The position numbers and the translations under genes are program-made. Below, in pieces: positions 58,204 to 64,000 of a stretch of 64,000 nt of DNA (position 1 is its first letter; each line of letters opens with the position of its first letter). The stretch is taken from the NCBI RefSeq assembly GCF_905163445.1, contig NC_053181.1, positions 1,984,001 through 2,048,000 on the forward strand, given 5' to 3'. This DNA comes from Pararge aegeria. Lineage: Eukaryota > Arthropoda > Insecta > Lepidoptera > Nymphalidae. The notes under the pieces were generated by a model. The model had not been told where the DNA came from. It ran no database searches and saw nothing but the letters and a program-made list of their open reading frames with translations.

Positions 58204-58268
58204 ACTTATTATTATCTCTATCTCTATCTATCTATCTATATATCTATCTATATATCTATCTATCTATG
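58204..58268. repeat. (TCTA)n microsatellite
   Basis: TCTATCTATCTATATATC-type repeats run for about 65 bases and end where the Helitron 5' end begins. Confidence 0.9.
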
Positions 58269-58721
58269 TATCTACTAATATTATAAATGTCAAAGTAAGT
58301 TTGTTTGTTACGCTTTCACGCAAAAACTACTTAACCGATCCTCATGAAACTTTGTACACATATTCTTGAAAGTGTTAGAAGTAAGATACTTTTTAACCCG
58401 ACATTAAGATCGGTTCCTTTAGGAGAGGTAATGAAAGTGTTTGACGATTTAACACCATAAATGCGACAAATTATAACCGATTTAAATAATTATTTTTGTA
58501 CTATAGAGGTTATAATATGTGTTTAATTTCGCTCAAACTTTGTGTAGATCTGATGAATCTGGTTGGAGATAGAGGGCAGAACTCCTCAGCGGACAGCATT
58601 AAACCCATCATTTAATACTTAGCGATACTGATTACTTAAAATTTTTTTAGAACCACAACTAAATTTAATGCCACATCAAAAAACAAAATCAAACGCAGAC
58701 GAAGTCGCGGGCAACAGCTCG
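58269..58721 (+). mobile_element. Non-autonomous Helitron, 453 bp
   Basis: It begins TCTACTAATATTATAAATGT and continues with GCTTTCACGCAAAAACTAC, CATGAAACTTTGTACACATA and GACGAAGTCGCGGGCAACAG, ending CTCG (a CTAG variant). It starts directly at the end of a TCTA microsatellite. Confidence 0.78.
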
Positions 58722-58917
58722 TTAGTATATATATCCAAATATTAATATATGTGTATATATTATTATTTAGATGTTATTTCCACTTGTGCGCCAGTGCTCT
58801 GAGAGTTGATAAAGCTGAGGGGGAAGATACATTTATAACCTTTTCCCGGGGATATAATTGTCTCTTGCCTATGCTAGCCGTGCTGGGGGGATATAATATG
58901 TACGCTTCCTTTTTTTG

Positions 58918-59215
58918 AAGACCATGGCGCAGTGGATTTAAATTGAATGGCCGAGGATTTTATGTTGTTCAATTCCCGGCAGGGCAAATTGAGAATTTAT
59001 AACTTTTGAATTATCTCTGACTCTCGCCCGTGGATAGTTACCACCCTACCGACAAAGACGTACCGCTAAGCGATTTAGCGTTCCGGTACTATGTCGCTTG
59101 GATACCGATTAGCAAACTCCCTAACAGGTAAGTCCGCTACCAGAAGCGCAGGACCGACCACTTCACGTGCTCTCCGAGGCAAGGTGGTGAATTTCAATAC
59201 TCCGGCTGGTTAGTA
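58918..59215 (+). mobile_element. SINE-C, full length
   Basis: The head ACCATGGCGCAGTGGATTT and B box TTCAATTCCCGG are followed by ACCACCCTACCGACAAAG, CGATTTAGCGTTCCGGTAC and a decayed 3' end. Confidence 0.75.
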
Positions 59216-59704
59216 TTAAGAATTATATAAAACAATTTTGGTAAGTGTATTGTTTGCCGTGGTGTATTGGATAGTGTAGCACAGGCTCGACACTCGCACT
59301 TTATCAGACGCATCCAATCTCGCCTAAGCTCTCGTGTAATAACGTTCGAGACAGTGTATTGCGAGTACAATGTATGTTTGTTTATTGATGTATATGTAAT
59401 ATTATTAAACAAATACATATTATAATATATACTGTATATTATAAATTCACAAACACTACAGTAAGCCTTCAGAGCAAGAACATCAGAATAAGTAAAATTA
59501 CCTACTTATCAGAGTATATTTTTGCTCGCAGTTGGAAATAAAACAATTCTTTACATGCATGAAACGTCATGGAATTAGGTTTTTAAATGTCGCCGTTACC
59601 AAACTGCTATCGAAATGCAAACCGCGTATTAGGAAGTTTCGCAAGGAAGCGCCACTTCTATACCTACTACCATTATTGGCAGTTGGCACATACATTTTGT
59701 GATC

Positions 59705-59754
59705 TTAAAATACCTATTGAATTGTTTGCTTAAAATACCTATTGAATTGTTTGG
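59705..59754. repeat. 25-bp tandem duplication
   Basis: TTAAAATACCTATTGAATTG plus TTTGC or TTTGG, twice. A similar 23-bp pair (ACGTATGTATGCAGAGAAAA) is at 41207-41252. Confidence 0.9.
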
Positions 59755-59815
59755 TAAAATCATCAGCACTTTTCCCAGCCAAAGGGAATTCAGTAATATA
59801 TTAATCTAGCTGTGC

Positions 59816-59933
59816 CCTGCGGCTTCGTCCGCGCCAATTACAGGATCGCAGCGTACTGCTACATAGTCCTACCTATACCTTTCTTAATTCAGTCGTAGTG
59901 CCAAATAAACAAACTTATTATATCAAGTATAGA
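59816..59933 (-). mobile_element. Short Helitron
   Basis: The minus strand ends GACGAAGCCGCAGGGCACAG followed by CTAG. The 5' end is probably TCTATACTTGATATAATAAG at 59933. Confidence 0.6.
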
Positions 59934-60239
59934 TATAAAAGATAGCGATGCAACTTCATTCAACATATTTGAAACACAAACAAACATACGACTGAGGTGA
60001 AGGCGAATAATAAATCGGCTCTCGCTCTTGGAGCTACAATACACTATTTGAAAACGTCAATTACGTGAACATTGCCAATCGCAAATGACCGTCCCGGGGA
60101 CCCACTCCCGTTTGGCTTTACTTAGAATAGTTTTAATTCCCTATAACAAATGAATACATATAATGTGTGACTTCATAGCATCAACACATATTCATAAACA
60201 CACTGTCAGTAGCGCTAAGCAACGATAACCCAAGTCAGT

Positions 60240-60308
60240 AAATGTCACCACCCCTCATTTGGGAGAGGATTAGTTCAGCAGTGGACTCTTATAGGTTAGT
60301 GATGAAGA
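60240..60308 (+). mobile_element. L-D LINE 3' end
   Basis: GGGAGAGGATTAGTTCAGCA followed by GTGGACTCTTATAGG and GTGATGAAGA matches the 3' terminus of L-D type LINEs, with a damaged reading frame. Confidence 0.6.
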
Positions 60309-60354
60309 CTGTTGTCGAAATTTGTTTTTTTAAAGTAGGTATTAATTGTCTATC

Positions 60355-60685
60355 TGGCCGTACTTTGCGGAATTCCATCATATATTATGAAAATTAAGTT
60401 TAATTTGATATACTCCGCAAAAATCAGGAGAATCTGTATGGTGTAATTTATAATTTCTTCAATCCTTAAACTCCACACAATACAGATCTTCCGCAATGTA
60501 CCCTCTACGCACGTTTCGCTCCGAAACCGGAGCATCGTCAGGAGATGTTGACTTCGCAATGAATAATTGCTAAGAGATCCTAATCTGTTTCGTGTGAAGT
60601 ATAAGGATTGATGAAATTATAAAAAACCCCATACTGATTCACCTGCTTTTCAAGGAGTATAGCAAATTAAGCTTTTTTTATACCG
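60355..60685. repeat. FB foldback element
   Basis: The left arm has TACTTTGCGGAATTCC and CGCACGTTTCGCTCCGAAAC. The right arm has GAAGTATAAGGATTGATG, CCCATACTGATTCACC and GGAGTATAGCAAATTAAGC. The arms are diverged but pairable. Confidence 0.85.
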
Positions 60686-61124
60686 TGGGATAAGGAAACT
60701 AAGATTAATGGTCCATCATAAGACTCGATTCTTGACCCGTAGCTTGCTAATTACCTAGTAGAATTTTCGTAATAAATAAGTACATCACGAACTAAGCACA
60801 GAAATCATGAAGAAACGTTGCAATGGTGTCAAATATTTGCCGGCGGCCATTAATGAAATAAGATGCATGGAGAAATAAATAATGGCGTATTGTGCTAAAC
60901 AACGTCCAAATCTGTATATCTAATTATTTGGAAATTAGATGCCTATTGCCTTGTCACAGATTTTTATGCAATAGAATTTGTATTTACAGTACGCTTGGTG
61001 TGTTCTCTCCTCAAAGCTTTACGAGCTAATTTGTTTTGTTACATACGTAATTTTTGTCTGGTGGGAGGCTTCGGGCTAGTTACCACCATACTGACATGAA
61101 TAATATATTGATATTAAAAAAAAA

Positions 61125-61245
61125 CATCATCATCAGCTATTACCGATCAGTCCCACTGCTGGGCAAAGGCTTAACCTGCTCTCGCACGGGAGGGGAGACC
61201 ACTTTCCGAACTCCGAGTACCATACTCAGAATTTTGCAGTAAGCC
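61125..61245 (-). mobile_element. LINE 3' end, L-D related
   Basis: CATCATCATCAGCTATTACC followed by CCCACTGCTGGGCAAAGG is the inverse of a typical lepidopteran LINE end (a CAGCAGTGGG stop region followed by GATGATGATG). Only about 120 bases are recognisable. Confidence 0.55.
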
Positions 61246-62319
61246 CTCTTGTTTATCAAATATTTTAAAGTTACTATTTAGTTTACATAGGGCTTCCATT
61301 TATATTTAGCATGAGGCCATTGATAACATAGCTAAGCCACCAGTAGTGAAGTAGAGTCAAGCTGAGAAGTTCATTTTATTTGCAACCTATATCGCCATGA
61401 AGTCATTGAACTTTCGAAGGTGGGTATCTCAAATTCACAGACTGAAGCAGCACGTGTAATTTTTACAAAGTCAACTTTAGTAAGCGGTGCAAGTGTACGA
61501 AATTGCGTTACTCCACTTGTTACTTCCCTGACGTAACATGTCACCGTAACGTTATATAAGAACGGTTCCAGTGCGAACGATACGATATTGGATTATCAGA
61601 CATTGAAACGATACCACCATATCGAAATTTTAGAAGTGGTAAAGCTTCGCCAAGAGCATTTGAGCAGCATTGTTCTGTAATCTGTTCCAGTTTGATTAGC
61701 GTGATTGCCGTTGTAATTCGGGCATAAAAGGCTCAACACATACGTCCCATGTTGGTGGAAAGGGCGGGAATTTGTGGGACGTGTTCACATACACTGCGAA
61801 ATGTTTCCCGAACAGGCTAGGCGGTTAGTCACTTTATTCATTTAGCAGTTGACAGTAATTATTTTACCTAAAATAATCTAAAAGTTTACCATAAAATGAG
61901 GAAAATGGTAACAGTTTGTGAGCCAGCAACATTCCGCGGGCAATTGAGCCGTGCTCGGGGCGTCTTCTTTTTTTATTGGACACAATGTACAGCATGCAAT
62001 AATAACTGAATGAGGATACTGTATGTTCTTAATCCTGTATCGTGAGAAATCGACACCGTTCCGATATCGCATCGGATTATATAGAAACGTCAAACAATCG
62101 CATTTCGACATATATGGTTAGTTCAATTAATTGCAAACTTCCGTTCTCCCATGCCGCCTATTTGTATTCAAAGTAGGGCTCTTCCTCGATAATTTAACGT
62201 TCTCTCCTCTCCGAGTTGTAAAGCAAGGTAGGAGAATGGGAAATAACTGATAATAACAACAATAGATGTACACATATTTTATGATTCATGATTGAGATTG
62301 GCAGGTATATCTTGTATTG
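61246..62319. other. Unassigned DNA with promoter-like motifs
   Basis: TATATAA at 61553 and CATAAAAGGC at 61722 are TATA-like, and composition at 61490-61760 is less AT-rich than the flanks. No downstream ORF or splice pattern supports a gene. Confidence 0.3.
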
Positions 62320-62672
62320 GATAGAAGCAGGCGTTACTTTGCGGAAATCCATGATGTATTATGAAAATTAAGCTTAATTTGCTATACTCCGCGAAAAGCA
62401 GGAGAACTTATCCTTATACTCCGCACCAAACAGATCTTCAGCAATGTACGCACGTTTCGCTCCGAAACGGGAGCATCCTCAGAAGATGTTCACTTTACAT
62501 ATTCATTGTTAAGAAACATCTCATTCATTGTTTCGAAACGTGCGTAGAGGGTACATTGCCGAAGATCTGTTTGGTATGGAGTATAAGGATTGAAATTATA
62601 AATTACACCATACAGATCTCATATCTCCTGCTTTTCGCGGAGTATAGCAAATTAAGCTTAATTTTCATAAGT
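62320..62672. repeat. FB foldback element, most complete
   Basis: The outer inverted ends TTATGAAAATTAAGCTTAAT (62359) and the inverse at 62651-62670 are exact. The right arm includes GAAACGTGCGTAGAGGGTAC, CCGAAGATCTGTTTGG and CTCCTGCTTTTCGCGGAG, each the inverse of left-arm sequence. The left arm has lost about 30 bases present in the right. Confidence 0.9.
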
Positions 62673-63050
62673 ATATCCTGTCCAGATACTGGTACCAGGT
62701 ACCTATATTTAAACCCTGCACGACTAACATATACAGGAGACAAAAAATATATCCCCCTATTATAGCCCAGTGAGTAGGACTAATTTAACTTACGGGGACT
62801 AATTCCTGTTTTCAATAACGACAAGGCAATGTCTAAGTAAGTAACGCCTAATCAAAGAATATTAAGCATACTCTACTTGTTTACCTTTCAGCAATCGAAT
62901 TTAACTAAACAACTCATATAACCTAACTTGTCTAAGGTTTTTGCCACACGGTGTGGTATTTTGTGTTTGTTTTAACAATTTTTTTATTTTTCGTATAGAT
63001 GTTAGCTCATTAAAAAAAACGAATTTATATTATTTTTTATCCACCAGGTG

Positions 63051-63171
63051 TCAGTTTAGCCCCCGTCTAAGTAATTCCCTAAACTTAACGATCCGCCGAA
63101 TCGGTGTCGCCGAACTTTACACGCAGCCTATCGTCGTTAGGAATCACATAAAAGTTCGTGGATCGTTTTGA
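63051..63171 (+). CDS. Candidate terminal exon, unidentified
   Basis: A pyrimidine-rich tract ending TTTTTTATCCACCAG looks like a splice acceptor. It is followed by about 40 codons of open frame ending in TGA (CQFSPRLSNSLNLTIRRIGV, then a stretch ending IKVRGSF). Codon choice is mixed but plausible (ATCCGCCGAATCGGTGTCGC). I do not recognise the peptide. A LINE ORF2 relic starts 30 bases downstream, so this could instead be unannotated repeat sequence. Confidence 0.22.
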
Positions 63172-63204
63172 TTCTCTAGGATCTCACCTAAATAACTAGG
63201 CATC

Positions 63205-63797
63205 CGATTAAAGCATTGTACAATGCGCTGGTTAGGAGCCAATTGGAAAGTAACTCAGTCATTTGGGCTCCACATGAGGTTAAATATAGCCTTATGTTGG
63301 AGCGAGTGCAAAATAAATTCGTTAGGTACCTGTACATGTAATGTACACTGTAATGTACCCAACACTATTTGTTCTGGGTATGGTAGGGTATAACGAGCTA
63401 AAAGTTAGGAGGGAACTGACACTTATATTGTATATGTTTAAAATAATTAGGGGGAAGTGTAATAATGCGGACGTTTTAGGTCAAATTAATCTTTGTGCCC
63501 CGGACCGGTTCGTGTGGCGCAGGCGCAGGCCGCCCCTGCTGGCGGTGCCGCGCGGACGAACCAACTACTCAACAAGGCGCCGCTGACGCGCGCGATTCGC
63601 ACCCTAAACGACATAGCTGAGAGAACGGATCTGTTTTGTTGTACTCTGACTGAACTCACAAAGGTTGCTTTGTGGTGCATTTGCTACTCTGATAAAGTTT
63701 AGTGTGTAGGTAGGCATCAGTATCTACGCTAGTGCATGAGGAAATTCCTGTAAACTAGTCGTAAGTTGGAAATAAATAAATAAATAAAATAAATAAA
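63205..63797 (+). pseudogene. L-E jockey-like LINE ORF2 C-terminus and tail
   Basis: Three frames in succession give one protein. First comes ALYNALVRSQLESNSVIWAP, continuing to ERVQNKFVRYLYM (63207-63341). Next is GYNELKVRRELTLILYMFKI, continuing through the Arg/Pro-rich RRRPPLLAVPRGRTNYSTRR (from about 63376). Last is LTRAIRTLNDIAERTDLFCC to the stop at 63702. This is the post-reverse-transcriptase region of a jockey-clade LINE. It is 5' truncated, carries an in-frame stop and two frameshifts, and ends in an (AAAT)n tail at 63771-63797. A GC-rich patch at 63520-63590 stands out. Confidence 0.82.
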
Positions 63798-64000
63798 GCG
63801 ATTCCTAGTTTTAGTGAAAACGGGCTTCAGATTTCGAAACTAAACTTAACAACTTTTTAGTAAGCAAAGAATTAAGTCTACTGTGGCATGGCATTACACT
63901 TGTAGGTCTGTATTTATGGCATTTTAGCAAAATCTCGAAATACCCCCACATCATGTCAAAATGAAACTCTCTTAATGCCTATATGACAGCATTTTGTACA

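Noticed and set aside
61553..61730. TATA-like motifs suggesting a promoter
   Set aside because: Spacing to an initiator is wrong and there is no downstream coding evidence.

Overview
This is an AT-rich eukaryotic window that looks like Lepidoptera, probably a nymphalid-type butterfly. The evidence is the repeat content: tRNA-headed SINEs, many 5'-truncated LINE 3' ends, small non-autonomous Helitrons with 5'-TC and CTAG-3' ends, and one complete metazoan tRNA-Phe. There are no bacterial-style operons, and no long open frame behaves like a gene. The taxon is inferred from memory of such repeats, not from a search.

Only two host features are well supported. One is a GC-rich terminal coding exon on the minus strand at 12314-12478, with a good splice acceptor, a stop codon and a probable 3' UTR below it. 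The other is a tRNA-Phe(GAA) at 54562-54634 (minus) with a Pol III T-run terminator. A CpG-rich block at 34610-34790 could be a promoter or first exon, possibly of the same minus-strand gene, but nothing links them directly. Two weak candidate exons are at 63051-63171 (+) and 26480-26577 (-).

Almost everything else is transposable elements or unassigned AT-rich DNA. The families recur, so they are named here. SINE-A has a tRNA-like head (GGCGCAGTGGGCAG) and an (ATTT)n tail. SINE-B has a head with GTGATAGCCCAGTGGG and ends near GATATGATGATG. SINE-C contains ACCACCCTACCGACAAAG. SINE-D has a B box GATTCGAATCCC. SINE-E contains ACGCCTCAGGTTG and TTGGTCCATCAA. The LINE relics are L-A (3' UTR with CCATCATCTCACTACC), L-B (GAGTTTCTTGCCGG), L-C (C-terminus WNALPASIFPS), L-D (C-terminus YVQQWTSIG), L-E (a jockey-like end at 63205-63797), and several others defined by their tails. 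There are also about 15 Helitron copies or fragments, one pogo-like MITE (30245-30842), and a foldback family (FB) with four copies.

Layout: 0-12 kb is LINE, SINE and Helitron relics. 12-15 kb holds the exon, a SINE-derived minisatellite and more relics. 15-30 kb is mostly unassigned AT-rich DNA with scattered relics. 30-33 kb holds the pogo MITE and a perfect 162-bp-arm palindrome. 34-37 kb holds the CpG-rich block and a LINE split by a 1 kb Helitron-like insertion. 40-54 kb is dense nested SINE and LINE sequence, including a LINE/SINE chimera present twice. 54-64 kb holds the tRNA, two FB copies, microsatellite-Helitron sequence and a LINE ORF2 relic.

No multi-gene system is visible. The unusual content is structural: a very young perfect palindrome, several perfect short palindromes that look like template-switch mutations, a SINE-born minisatellite with higher-order periodicity, and composite retroelements.
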